Of a stretch of DNA of 64,000 nucleotides, positions 9,401 through 17,053 are shown in pieces. The stretch comes from CAITJF01 sp032654645 (GTDB lineage Bacteria; Pseudomonadota; Gammaproteobacteria; Burkholderiales; Gallionellaceae). The stretch's first letter is position 1; every line of letters starts with the position of its first letter. The position numbers and the translations under genes are program-made. Under the pieces are notes generated by a model. That model was given only the letters and a program-made list of their open reading frames with translations, was not told where the DNA came from and searched no databases. The stretch spans positions 62,001 through 126,000 of the forward strand of contig JAULAW010000015.1 of assembly GCA_032654645.1 (NCBI GenBank). The letters run 5' to 3'.

Positions 9401-9972
9401 CGCTGCACTTCCAGATAAAATCGGCCAGGGAACAGCGCCGCCCATTCCATAGCGAGTTGATATGCCGTCGCCTGATTGCCGTTCAGCAGTGTCACGCCTA
9501 CCTCACCCAGGTGAGCACCGGACAATGCAATCAAACCGTCAGTTCCATTACCCATCCCCCGCAAGGGAGGTGCAACAGAAAGCCCAACGGCTGCGCCGTT
9601 ACCCTCGCGCAGCCATTGTTTGCGAATTTCCGGGCGACCGCGATACTGGTTTTCCCGATAGGCACGCGTAAGCAAGTCGCACAGGCGCAGATACCCCGCG
9701 TTGGATTGGCAAAGCAGCAGTAAACGAAACGGTTTTTCGCGCTCGGCCTCGTTGCTGACAAATACATCGCAACCGATGATAGGCTTGATGCCGTTGCTGC
9801 GAGCATCCTGATAAAACTTTACCAGCCCGAACACATTGTTGAGGTCGGTAAGCGCCAACGATGGCATGGAATCCTGCTTTGCGGCGGCCACTGCCTCTGG
9901 AATACGTACTATGCCATCAGCAATAGAATATTCGCTGTGCAGGCGCAGATGGATGAAAGCGGGTTGTGGCAT
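6436..9972 (-). CDS. dnaE: DNA polymerase III alpha subunit
   Basis: 1178 aa, slightly longer than the E. coli protein (1160). Replicative polymerase of the PolIII holoenzyme. Order of domains: PHP domain (HLRLHSEYSIADG at the N terminus), palm with PDFDVDFCQDGRERVIEY carrying two catalytic aspartates, KFDFLGLRTL carrying the third, helix-hairpin-helix region, and a C-terminal OB fold (VVLAGIVSGVRIQQTRRGRMG onward). A glycine-rich stretch near residues 122-143 (EGNGAAVGL...GMGNGTDG), inside the PHP domain, looks like an extra insertion compared with usual DnaE. Monocistronic as seen. Confidence 0.97.
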   Translation of the reverse strand: MPQPAFIHLRLHSEYSIADGIVRIPEAVAAAKQDSMPSLALTDLNNVFGLVKFYQDARSNGIKPIIGCDVFVSNEAEREKPFRLLLLCQSNAGYLRLCDLLTRAYRENQYRGRPEIRKQWLREGNGAAVGLSVAPPLRGMGNGTDGLIALSGAHLGEVGVTLLNGNQATAYQLAMEWAALFPGRFYLEVQRTGFAREETHLRETVRLAAELGLPVVATHPVQFISVDDYKAHETRVCIAEGYVLNDKRRVRQFTAQQYFKTQAEMAALFAELPEALQNSVEIAKRCNLTLKLGKPHLPDFPTPHGESLDNFLHAESELGLQQRMMQLFPDDAVRAAKMPEYSGRLTFEIATIIKMGYPGYFLIVADFIRWAKLNGVPVGPGRGSGAGSLVAYSLGITDIDPLRYALLFERFLNPERVSMPDFDVDFCQDGRERVIEYVKLKYGAQSVSQIATFGTMASKAVIRDVGRVLDFPYGLCDRLSKLVPLDGVKPVSLKKARELEPEFNAIINSEEGVEELLELGERLEDLTRNVGMHAGGVLIAPGKLTDFCPLYCAEGSDSVVSQFDKDDVELAGLVKFDFLGLRTLTILDWAMRHIARMHGGVAPFKLEEIPLEDKPTYDLLKAYNTTAVFQLESRGMKDLIRRLQPDTFEDIVALVALYRPGPLESGMVEDFINRKHGRAKADYFHPELETVLTPTYGVIVYQEQVMQIAQVIGGYSLGAADLLRRAMGKKKAEEMAEQRGIFVGGAVNRGINEKLATLLFDLMEKFAGYGFNKSHSAAYALVSYQTLYLKAHYPAAFMAATLSSDMDNTDKVHIFYLDTLAQGVTILPPDINSSEYRFTPTGEKTIAYGLGAIKGTGEAAIINIVKAREERPFRDLFDFCRRVDKRVVNRRAIEGLIRGGAFDSISNHRYQLLASVDAALGSAEQLARAANQDSLFGDDQNVALPEQLSSVLRWSIREQLQNEKLSLGFYLSGHPYQEYASELANFIKARLSDITPNLLPQQNSSGRRTSIAVVLAGIVSGVRIQQTRRGRMGVVTLDDGSAQVEMTVFNEVFEASRPWIREDELLVVRGKASLDEYSGNMRISGEELFDFASARSTFAKQMELTISADMHISVARLKEILTPYRDGKCSVVMHYHNVSGSAQLKMGSEWCVTLHNDLIDGLRKLLGERNVNICYMAN

Positions 9973-10055
9973 GGCGGCAGGCTGAGGGTTTCAGCCGGAA
10001 TTTTACCACTGCCGCCGCCGTGAAACTTCCAAAGATTCCTACCCGTTGATGCAGC

Positions 10056-10301
10056 TCAGGAAAGTATGGGAAAAACAGATTCACTGATCGTCATACTTGA
10101 GACTTGAATGTTTGCCGGGGCAATGAAGCGACCTTTAGCTACACCGATGCGATGCCCTAGCACGACGTCTTCCACCGGAACCAGCTTGGCTACCGGGCGA
10201 CCATTGCGTGCGATGATAACTTCTTCTTCGCTGCCGCTTTCGATGGCTTCCACCAGCTTGGAGAGCGTGGATTTAGCTTGCAACATATTGACGCTTTGCA
10301 T
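10056..10301 (-). CDS. Phd/YefM-family antitoxin, orphan
   Basis: 81 aa from the ATG at 10301, which has CAGGAG 6 bases upstream. MQSVNMLQAKSTLSKLVEAIESGSEEEVIIARNGRPVAKLVPV is the canonical Phd/YefM DNA-binding fold (prevent-host-death). The last 17 residues (from IQVSSMTIS) do not resemble the usual toxin-binding tail, and no PIN or Doc toxin follows, so the gene may be a truncated leftover. Upstream, 10321-10336 holds half of the GGGCTCCTAC inverted repeat found complete at 21888-21915. Confidence 0.75.
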   Translation of the reverse strand: MQSVNMLQAKSTLSKLVEAIESGSEEEVIIARNGRPVAKLVPVEDVVLGHRIGVAKGRFIAPANIQVSSMTISESVFPILS

Positions 10302-10358
10302 GACCATCTCCTGATTAGCGATGAATCGGGCTCCTACGCTGAAAATACACGCCTTTCC

Positions 10359-10904
10359 TTAAGCAATATGCAGCCCGTGCAGGCGCGCTATTTTAGACAT
10401 GCGTCCGTTTCTAATCTCGGTGGCAACAACGGCTATTCCATCCGCCACAAAACCCATGATGTCGTCGTACACACGACGATAATCACGGCCCGTCATTTTG
10501 GCGATTTGATAAATGGATTCGTGGCCGCTCGATTTTGCCAAGACGCGTAATGTCCCGAGCTTTTTCGGGTGAAAGCGCGTCACAGAAGCGGAGACAGGGA
10601 ATGAAACATCGCCCGCCACATAAAATCCCCAAGCAGCATCCAAAATGGCTTTTTTGTTTTCATTAAGCTCATCGGCGCCCCGCAACAACGGCCATGCCTT
10701 GATGAACTGACGCTTGCCGACCAGATTGATTAAATCGGTCGCTCGCATGTAGTTGATGCTTTGCCGAAGGACATTGGTATTGCCGGATTTGAATGCCGGC
10801 AACCATTTGGCATAGTCCAACTTACCTTGGTCCCAGAAGGCCATGCGTTTGGCGCGTTCCCATGCTTCAATTTGGCTATGCGTGATTTTCATCATCAATT
10901 TCAT
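10359..10904 (-). CDS. Winged-helix protein paired with AbiEii-like gene, putative antitoxin
   Basis: 181 aa. The start overlaps the upstream nucleotidyltransferase gene by 29 bases (in-frame ATGs at 10895 and 10892 would shorten this), implying coupled translation. The C terminus SIYQIAKMTGRDYRRVYDDIMGF looks like a winged helix-turn-helix of the type in HVO_A0114-like and ArsR-like regulators. The N-terminal 100 residues are not recognised. By position I infer an antitoxin or autoregulator of the neighbouring nucleotidyltransferase. The gene order (toxin-like gene first) is opposite to classical abiEi-abiEii. Confidence 0.6.
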   Translation of the reverse strand: MKLMMKITHSQIEAWERAKRMAFWDQGKLDYAKWLPAFKSGNTNVLRQSINYMRATDLINLVGKRQFIKAWPLLRGADELNENKKAILDAAWGFYVAGDVSFPVSASVTRFHPKKLGTLRVLAKSSGHESIYQIAKMTGRDYRRVYDDIMGFVADGIAVVATEIRNGRMSKIARLHGLHIA

Positions 10905-11610
10905 TTAGTTTTTGAATCGTCATCGCCTCATTCACCAGCAAGGGTTTGATATCTCCAATCAAGGTCAGCCCAATGTAGGGTGACAGTAATTCAAGCCCTT
11001 CAAACTCACCCATCAGATCAAACCACGGCATGCTCAGGATATTTGCGCAGAATGCATCCTGCGGATAATTGGCGCCATGCTGATTCGACTCACTTAGAAA
11101 GCTGTGTATGGGTTGCACCTGACTGCTGAGCACATAGGCATCGAACAAGTCTCTCGCGGTTTGGCGAGCACCTTTCGTACCCTTACCATAACCGCTACCT
11201 GATATGGTGCGCAGTTTCCTGTGATATAAACCGCCGATTTCTTCGGTAATCACATTGCCGAATTGCTTCTTCGTCCACATGCCTTCGTACACGTCTTCAA
11301 CAAACGAGATCTTGACGGTGGATTCATCAAGGTTTGCATATCCATGCAATTGATGCGCGAAAACGCCGCCAGACTCGAACTGCACATCACCTAGGTTGAT
11401 TCCAATGCGGCCCAGCGCTATCGATAGTTTTTCTGGGGAGAGATTTCCCCCCACAAAAAAATCGAGATCATAAGACACTCGATGGTGCAGGTAATACCTC
11501 GCCAACGCAGTTCCGCCTGCCAAGATGCAGTTTGGAATACCGATTTGGACAAGGTTTGAAAATACCTTATCTAAAATTGCATCCTGTGTTTTGTGTAGCG
11601 AATATGTCAT
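10876..11610 (-). CDS. AbiEii-type nucleotidyltransferase (DUF1814), putative toxin
   Basis: 244 aa from the ATG at 11610. The signature LAGGTALARYYLHHRVSYDLDFFVGG (residues about 30-55) is the GG-T-A-x-n-DLDFF nucleotidyltransferase core of AbiEii and MenT toxins; RKLRTISGSGYGKGTKGARQTARDLFDAYVL carries further family residues including the K..RDLFD block. AbiEii/MenT enzymes attach nucleotides to RNA and arrest growth. A reading frame extends upstream to 11661, but the promoter placement makes 11610 more likely and would give a leaderless mRNA. Confidence 0.75.
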   Translation of the reverse strand: MTYSLHKTQDAILDKVFSNLVQIGIPNCILAGGTALARYYLHHRVSYDLDFFVGGNLSPEKLSIALGRIGINLGDVQFESGGVFAHQLHGYANLDESTVKISFVEDVYEGMWTKKQFGNVITEEIGGLYHRKLRTISGSGYGKGTKGARQTARDLFDAYVLSSQVQPIHSFLSESNQHGANYPQDAFCANILSMPWFDLMGEFEGLELLSPYIGLTLIGDIKPLLVNEAMTIQKLNEIDDENHA

Positions 11611-11646
11611 ATATGACAGTTTATAAAATATTCCTATACTTGTCAA
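11605..11646 (-). promoter_or_regulatory. Promoter and palindromic operator of the AbiEii-like operon
   Basis: On the minus strand TTGACA (11646-11641) is followed after 17 bases by TAAACT (11623-11618), a consensus -35 with a fair -10. A perfect 14-bp palindrome TGTCATATATGACA covers 11605-11618 and includes the ATG at 11610. Predicted transcription start (about 11611) coincides with the start codon, so the message would be leaderless and a bound repressor would block initiation. Confidence 0.65.
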
Positions 11647-11777
11647 GTTTTTATTAGGCAAGGCAATTGAAGCTTTTTTGTCAGCGCAAAGCAGTAATGT
11701 CCGGTTTCTCCAAAGTAGAAATGTCCGGTTGTGACTAAACTCACGCCCTAATTATTTCATAGGGCGAACAAACCGGA

Positions 11778-12045
11778 ATGGACAAACTGATGAGTCTAAA
11801 AGAGGCAAAACGAGCGCAAATACTGGAACACATGACAGCGGGCAAAATCAGTCAAACAGAAGCGGCGAAGCGCATCGGCGTCACGGTACGGCAGGTGCAT
11901 CGTCTGGATAAAAGTTACCGTGCTTTTGGCCCGGCTGGGCTGATCAGCAAAAAGCGCGGGCGCAACCCCAACAACCGCATTGAACCTGCCGTTCTCGCGC
12001 AAGCGATGGCGCTGATCGGCGCGCACTACGCCGACTTTGGCCCGA
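11778..12045 (+). pseudogene. 5' fragment of an ISNCY/IS481-like transposase gene
   Basis: The frame from 11778 begins MDKLMSLKEAKRAQILEHMTAGK and has a helix-turn-helix (SQTEAAKRIGVTVRQVHRL) as in HTH-containing ISNCY-type transposases. At about HYADFGP it changes abruptly to KPADPSASPERLYSEIGRLKMELDWLKK, the end of an IS3-family OrfA, so the catalytic part is gone. Upstream, 11699-11733 contains the sequence ATGTCCGGTT twice, which resembles the left end of such an element. Confidence 0.65.
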
Positions 12046-12927
12046 AGCCTGCCGACCCGTCTGCCAGCCCCGAGCGCCTGTATTCCGAGATCGGGCGGCT
12101 GAAGATGGAGCTGGACTGGCTAAAAAAAAGTCTGGGATCAGCCAGTAGAAGAGCGCAAGCAATGGGTCGGCACCGTCGGATCGCTGGCGCTGGCCCGGCA
12201 ATGCGAACTGGCGGGAGTCAACCGCTCTACGGTTTATGCGCCGCACAGGGCAGCAAAACCGGGCGGGCAGGAATTGACGTTGCTGGCGCCGATCGACGCC
12301 GAATACACGCGGCACCCGTTTTACGGCAGCCGCAAGATCAAGATTTACCTGCGTGGCTTGGGGCATAAGATCGACCGCAAGCGTGTGCGGAGGCTGATGG
12401 GCATACTGGGGCTTGCCGGCATGGCGCCGGGACCCGATACCCGATACCAGCCGCCCACACCCGCAGCACAAGGTTTATCCGTACCTGCTCAGAGGCGTGA
12501 ATGTGACCCGCCCCAATCAGGTATGGGGCGCGGACATCACGTACATCCGCCTGGCGCGCGGGTTCGTTTACCTGGTGGCGGTGATTGATTGGTGCTCGCG
12601 TAAAGTGCTGTCGTGGCGGTTATCGAATACGCTGGATAGCGGTTTCTGTGTGGACTGCCTGGAACAGGCATTGCAGGCATATGGGGCGCCGGAGATATTC
12701 AACACCGATCAGGGCTGCCAGTTCACCGGCGAAGCGTTTACCGGGGCGCTCAAGGCGCACGGTATCGCCATCAGCATGGACGGGCGCGGCCGGGCGCTGG
12801 ATAACATTTTTGTGGAACGGCTCTGATGAAACTACTAGCCATTCCACTAGTAGTTCGTTCCGGTAAAATACTTACAGATTGATATATAATTGCCATGGCT
12901 CTTATACAACTCTTAGCGGGGGTGATC

Positions 12928-13347
12928 ATGGCGGGCAAGACGAAACGTGCTGCACTGGTATTGACGGAGGATCAGAGGACGATGTTGAAGGAACTGTCCA
13001 GATCGAGAACAGCGTCGGCGCGCGAGATTGAACGCGCCAAGGTGCTGATCGGCTACGCCGATGGTATCTCGATTGTTGGCCTGCAACGGCAGACCGGGGG
13101 CAGTCGCCCGACTATCTACAAATGCATCGACAAGGCACTGGCGGCGGGCGTGCAGATGGGATTGAAGGACGCTTACCACCGTCCGCACGAACCGGAAATC
13201 AGCAATGAAGCCCGCGCTTGGGTAGCGAGCATCGCCTGCACCAAGCCCAAGGATAACGGTTTAGCTGCGGAGCTGTGGACAATATCCGGCTTGGCCAGCT
13301 TTGTATCCGACGGATCTTCCACCAGTCAATTTTCATCAATGCATTGA
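12928..13347 (+). pseudogene. IS630 transposase, N-terminal part
   Basis: MAGKTKRAALVLTEDQRTMLKELSRSRTASAREIERAKVLIGYADG and the helix-turn-helix GLQRQTGGSRPTIYKCIDKALAAG are typical of the IS630 HTH region; the start has GGGGGTG upstream. Homology stops near 13310, after LWTISGLASFVSDGS, where other DNA begins. The catalytic part survives downstream in a different ORF. 13348-13464 is non-coding and probably belongs to the inserted IS1634 end. Confidence 0.8.
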
Positions 13348-13464
13348 TTCAATTGAGCTTGACCCTGTTTCTTGAGGTTTTTTAATTTTATTGTAGGCAT
13401 GTAATTAGCAAACTAAAGCTAAAGTTGCTTGCAATAACCTGCTTTGTATGTAAAATACATAGTC

Positions 13465-14310
13465 ATGTATCTGACCTCAATCCCCAACCGGAACTCCCCG
13501 CCCGCAATCCTTTTGCGCGAAAGCTATCGCGAAGACGGGAAGGTCAAGACGCATACGCTCGCCAACGTGACGAACTGGAACCCCGCCGTTGTCGAAGCCA
13601 TGCGCTCGGCATTGAAGGGCGAGTTCGCATCTGGTGGCGACCCGGTATCGGGCGAAATATTCGGCGTTCTATTCGCCCTCAAACAACTCGCCGACCGCCT
13701 CGGTATCTCTGGCGCATTAGGCAAAAGCCAGGAAGCGCTCAGGGTGCTATTTCTGGTGTTGGCGCGCATCGGTCATGCGGGTTCGCGACTGTCCGCCGTG
13801 CGCTGGGCAAAACAGCACGCTACGGCGGACATCCTGGGCCTGTCAGCCTTTGATGAAAACAACTTGTACGGCGCGCTGGATTGGCTTGCTGCGCGGCAGG
13901 CCAAGATCGAGCAGCGCCTTTACCGCGAGCACGTGAAGCGCGCGGGGCGCACACCGTTGCTGGTGCTCTATGACGTGACCTCGAGCTATCTGGAAGGCGA
14001 GCAAAATGAACTGGCCGCCCACGGCTACATCCGCGTGGTGCTGGATAATCATTCGGCACACATCTCGAAAGAAACGTTAGCCTATCTTGCAACTCGACCA
14101 GGGCGCTTCGAGTATGTTCATACGCCCAAACATGGCTCTTGGCTTAATCTGATAGAGTGTGCCTTCTCGAAGATGTCCAGAACCTTCCTGCGCCACATCC
14201 GGGTAAACTCCATTGATGAGTTGAAGGCACGAATCATGAAGGGCATTGACGAGATCAACGCCTCACCCGTCGTGTTCCGCTGGAACAAGTTTGACCTTGG
14301 GGTGGCTTAA
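13465..14310 (+). pseudogene. Chimeric ORF: IS1634 transposase N terminus fused to IS630 transposase C terminus
   Basis: 281 aa open frame. Residues 1 to about 188 (MYLTSIPNRNSPPAILLRESYREDGK ... DVTSSYLEGEQNELAAHGY) are the N-terminal part of an IS1634/IS4-type transposase. From about 14028 the frame continues in IRVVLDNHSAHISKETLAYLATRP, TPKHGSWLNLIECAFSKM and RTFLRHIR, the DDE C terminus of an IS630 transposase. The join is in frame, apparently from a deletion that removed the IS1634 right half and the IS630 middle. A functional protein is unlikely, since neither catalytic domain is complete. Confidence 0.8.
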
Positions 14311-14772
14311 TGTGTAAATATTTTACCGGAACGCACTACTAGGTTGGTAAAAAACACCAACCAAGTGGCTGGTTATGGCGCAGCGTCAAACACGAAGACG
14401 TGTATTTAAAATGCTACGCCACGATGTCTGAATTGCTGATAGGGCTGACAGAATACTTCGTGCTTTACAACACGGAAAGACCGCACCAATCACTGGGCTA
14501 CGAAACACCGGATCAGGTATACCGTACAGCAAGTGGCGGCGGCGCAAGGATTGTGGACAAATACAGTGAGAAAGAAAAATCTCGCCCAGAAATAGAAACA
14601 AAAAAAGGAACCGAAAACCGGGGCAGCGCCGTTCCGCTGCATGAAGAAGGTTACCCTCTTAAACTCGATGCATTATTGTCTTGACGGAGGGGTCCACTAT
14701 AGATCGACACTGGCGGTCTCGATGTCTTGGGATTGAAGAACACCAAAGGATATTCTCCTGCCGAGGCAAGCC

Positions 14773-14829
14773 ACGCAACAGCGGGCCAGCGTTGTAATTG
14801 ACAATGATGGTGGAAATCGCTCGGCTCAT
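14773..14829 (-). pseudogene. GT2 glycosyltransferase, N-terminal scrap
   Basis: The minus strand from the ATG at 14829 reads MSRAISTIIVNYNAGPLLR, the start of a family-2 glycosyltransferase, then diverges. Upstream of it (14830-14850) is the end of a preceding GT2 gene (DKRLLPRRKT then TGA overlapping the ATG). The same join occurs at 15698-15735, so the vapBC pair between them is flanked by direct repeats of about 75-85 bp. 14697-14772 shows nothing else. Confidence 0.6.
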
Positions 14830-14882
14830 GTTTTTCTTCTTGGCAACAAGCGCTTATCGGCAGCGATGGCCGACAGCGCGAG

Positions 14883-15284
14883 TCATATGTCAGCCTCCCA
14901 GTTTTCAGATCGGAGACCCTCCACGCGCTGAAACTCGCGCAGATTGCGCGTCACCATGGTTAAGGCACGCGCGCGCGCCTGACCGGCAATCAGGACATCA
15001 TAGGCACCAATCGGCGTGCCTTGCGCGGCAAGTAAGGCGCGTATCTCCCCCGCGTGCCGTGCATCCTCCTGATCGAAGGGAATGACCTCGATGCGTAGCC
15101 CATCCACGATGGCCAGATTCCGGTCACGCCGCTGGCTCTTGAACGCGCCGAAATAGAGCTCGTGCATGACGATGGCCGACATGCCAATGTCGGCCGGCTG
15201 ATATTGCCTGACGCGGCGCGAAACATGGCCAGCCGGATCGTTGAGCAAGGCAATTACAGCGTTGGAATCAAGCAGGAAGCGCAT
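14883..15284 (-). CDS. vapC: VapC-family PIN-domain toxin
   Basis: 133 aa. PIN-domain acidic residues are visible: MRFLLDSNAVIALLN (first Asp), SAIVMHELYFGAF (Glu), PIGAYDVLIAGQAR (Asp) and MVTRNLREFQRVEGLRSENW (C-terminal region). VapC toxins are ribonucleases that cut tRNA or rRNA and are inhibited by VapB. The start overlaps the vapB stop by one base (TGATG). The highest similarity by eye is to the plasmid-type VapC subgroup. Confidence 0.9.
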   Translation of the reverse strand: MRFLLDSNAVIALLNDPAGHVSRRVRQYQPADIGMSAIVMHELYFGAFKSQRRDRNLAIVDGLRIEVIPFDQEDARHAGEIRALLAAQGTPIGAYDVLIAGQARARALTMVTRNLREFQRVEGLRSENWEADI

Positions 15285-15529
15285 CAGCGGAACAATCGGC
15301 CAAGTTCCGGCCGCTCTTGCGGCTCCGGCTGTTCGGTGGCCCCCTGCTGGAAGTCAGCATCAACCGGATCCGTGAGCGAGTCCAGCCAAGCCCAATTGGT
15401 GGGGACGGGTTCGAGAATGACGGCCGCGCCGTGTCGGCGGATTCGCACTTCGTTGCTCTCAAACCGATATTCCTTGGGCAAACGAACTGCCTGGGATCGG
15501 CCTGACCAAAACACTTTGGCTGTTTCCAT
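15284..15529 (-). CDS. vapB: VapB-family antitoxin (AbrB fold)
   Basis: 81 aa from the ATG at 15529, preceded by CGGAGAG. METAKVFWSGRSQAVRLPKEYRFESNEVRI is the swapped-hairpin AbrB DNA-binding domain; the C-terminal half (NWAWLDSL...ELGRLFR) should bind VapC. A longer frame to 15625 has no good start. It forms a two-gene operon with vapC. Confidence 0.9.
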   Translation of the reverse strand: METAKVFWSGRSQAVRLPKEYRFESNEVRIRRHGAAVILEPVPTNWAWLDSLTDPVDADFQQGATEQPEPQERPELGRLFR

Positions 15530-15558
15530 GTTGGCTCTCCGGTGGAAGATAGCAAAAA

Positions 15559-15585
15559 GATATACCAACAGAGTGTGTGCGTCAA
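15559..15585 (-). promoter_or_regulatory. Possible promoter of vapBC
   Basis: TTGACG (15585-15580) and TATATC (15564-15559) on the minus strand, 15 bases apart, lie about 30 bases before the vapB start. The spacing is short, so this is a weak call. Confidence 0.35.
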
Positions 15586-15701
15586 GCAGACCACGCTTCG
15601 AAAATCCCTTCGCGGGGACACGCATGCAAGGAATCGACGCAATCGCGCAACAGCGGGCCGGCGTTGTAATTGACGACGATGGTGGAAATCGTGTGGCTCA
15701 T
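15582..15701 (-). pseudogene. GT2 glycosyltransferase, N-terminal fragment
   Basis: From the ATG at 15701 the minus strand encodes MSHTISTIVVNYNAGPLLR, then DCVDSLHAC, the first beta-alpha unit of a GT2 enzyme, and stops after 39 codons where the vapBC upstream region begins. The ATG overlaps the stop of the preceding GT2 pseudogene (ATGA), as in an intact glycan operon. The gene was therefore cut by whatever brought in vapBC. Confidence 0.7.
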
Positions 15702-16707
15702 GTTTTTCTTCTTATCGGCAGCAAGCGCTTATCCAGCACCCGCCAGATATCGCCGATTGAAGCAAGCCGCATTTTTTGAATCTGCTGTCGTTTGCGCCAC
15801 ATCTTCGGCAAGCCCAACACGGCATCCCGTTTGGCACGCAGGATCACGCCTCCGCGACCACGCAAAACAAACCAGATGACGCTTACCAAATTCAGCAACA
15901 CATGCAACGGCAGCAACAGCCAGAACAATAATCCCGGCATATCCTTCACAAAAGTCCATACCAGATTGCGGTGCCCGTGATATATGGCAAAATCGCTATG
16001 CCGCCCGCCGGTCGTGCCCGAGCCGACATGATGCGCCACGGACAACGGCACATAGAGGCAGCGATGCCCGGCCAACCTCAGCCGGAAACCGAGATCGACA
16101 TCTTCCACGTAACAGAAATAATCTTCGTCGAACCCGCCCGCCTCAAGCAGAGCGCTGCGGCGATACAGCGCGGCAGCGGCGCAGGGAGAAAACACTTCTC
16201 GCTCATTCTCGGCGACAGCCGGCACGGGAGCGCCATGCCCCATGCGCCACACCAGACCGCTCACGTGGTAGGCATCGCCTTCGCCATCCAGCAGCATAGG
16301 GTCGGATGCATTGACCAGCTTGCTGCCGAAAACATGAAATTCTGGATTACGCTGTGCCGACGACAATATCTCTCAAGCCAGCGCGGATCGGGAAAGGCAT
16401 CGGGGTTGAGCAGGGCGACTCACTCCGGGTCTGTGGAAACGGCATTGATCGCCAGATTGTTCCCCCGCGCAAAACCGGTGTTTTGATCCTGGGCCAACAG
16501 ACGCACCGCAGGAAACCGCCGCACGATTTCGAGCGAGCCATCAGTGCTCGCGTTATCCAGCAGAATAATCTCGTGCGGGGCGACCGTTTGTGCCATCAAT
16601 GCAGTCAGGCATCGTTCAAGAAACTGTTCGCCGTTCCAACTGACAATGACTACAGTGACCTTCGGCCAGATATTTTGACGCGGATCGCTCAAGCGTGCCT
16701 TGTTCAC
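15698..16707 (-). pseudogene. GT2 rhamnosyltransferase-like gene with stop codon and frameshift
   Basis: Start at GTG 16707 (VNKARLSDPRQNIWPKVTVVIVSWNGEQ), then LLDNASTDGS and NTGFARGNN, classical GT2 motifs. A TGG to TGA change at about 16419 follows AVSTDPE; downstream VALLNPDAFPDPRWLE is intact. A frameshift near 16370 leads into LSSAQRNPEFHVFGSK and the rest of the enzyme (FCYVEDVDLGFRLRLAG, HGHRNLVWTFVKDMPG) to residue RRKT. The protein is a close relative of the intact GT2 gene at 31847-32836. Confidence 0.85.
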
Positions 16708-16911
16708 GTGGCTAACTCCCGCACGTTTAACAGATCGAGCAAGGCTCTGCGAGCCGTATCGAGCATGTCCACATGTTGAAACCAAAATCCTGATCAATGG
16801 CCTGTTGAAGTATCGGCGCGTAGTATTTTCGGTTTAAAAAGAACATTTCGTCGCTGATCCGTAAAGTACGAGCCAATATTGGCGAGCTTATGTATCTCAC
16901 GACTTACCCTC

Positions 16912-17040
16912 TCAGAGCTTCAGAAGCGCACGGCTGCGGCCATCCGGCGGTGAACCAGAGGCACACTTTTGCGCCCACGATCCGAGCACCTCGTTGAATG
17001 AAATGCGTATGGCGGCAATCTGTTCATGAGCCAATCGCAT
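16912..17040 (-). pseudogene. Truncated nucleotidyltransferase N terminus (tentative)
   Basis: A 42-codon frame starting MRLAHEQIAAIRISFNEVLG resembles the first residues of small MNT-type nucleotidyltransferases, but the GSRxR motif that should follow is absent. Probably a scrap. I see no gene in 16708-16911. Confidence 0.35.
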
Positions 17041-17053
17041 GCTTACCCCCGCT

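Larger units (their letters stand above)
12850..14339 (+). mobile_element. IS630-family element with internal IS1634 fragment
   Basis: Terminal inverted repeats GTAGTTCGTTCCGG... (from 12850) and ...CCGGAACGCACTAC (to 14339) match over about 26 bases with two differences, and the element is flanked by TA at 12848-12849 and 14340-14341, the IS630 target duplication. Inside are the N-terminal part of an IS630 transposase gene (from 12928), part of an IS1634 element, and the C-terminal part of the IS630 transposase. The middle of the IS630 gene is gone, so the element cannot transpose by itself. Confidence 0.85.
12825..14376 (+). repeat. 60-bp hairpin element, copy 1, split by IS630
   Basis: Left 25 bases at 12825-12849 (begins GATGAAACTA) and right 35 bases at 14342-14376 (ends GGCTGGTTAT) make a 60-bp unit once the IS630 is removed. 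It sits in IS3 orfB so that deleting it rejoins CGGCTCT with GGCGCAGC and restores the reading frame RLWRS exactly. The unit folds: CACTaGGTTGG pairs with CCAACCaAGTG. Other copies lie at 23367-23425 and 25750-25809. Confidence 0.8.
12046..14696 (+). mobile_element. IS3-family element remnant, interrupted
   Basis: OrfA C terminus (LYSEIGRLKMELDWLKK) ends at an A8 run at 12122-12129, the usual IS3 -1 frameshift signal. OrfB follows (DQPVEERKQWVGTVGSLALARQ, HPFYGSRKI, then the DDE domain VWGADITYIRL, FNTDQGCQFT, FVERL) and resumes at 14377 with RSVKHEDVYLKCY and NTERPHQSLGY to the stop at 14684. The right end is probably GGAGGGGTCCA at 14686-14696. OrfB is broken by a 7-bp tandem duplication (CCCGATA twice, about 12434-12447) that shifts the frame, and by a 60-bp hairpin element carrying an IS630. 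The left end is lost in the ISNCY fusion. Confidence 0.85.
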
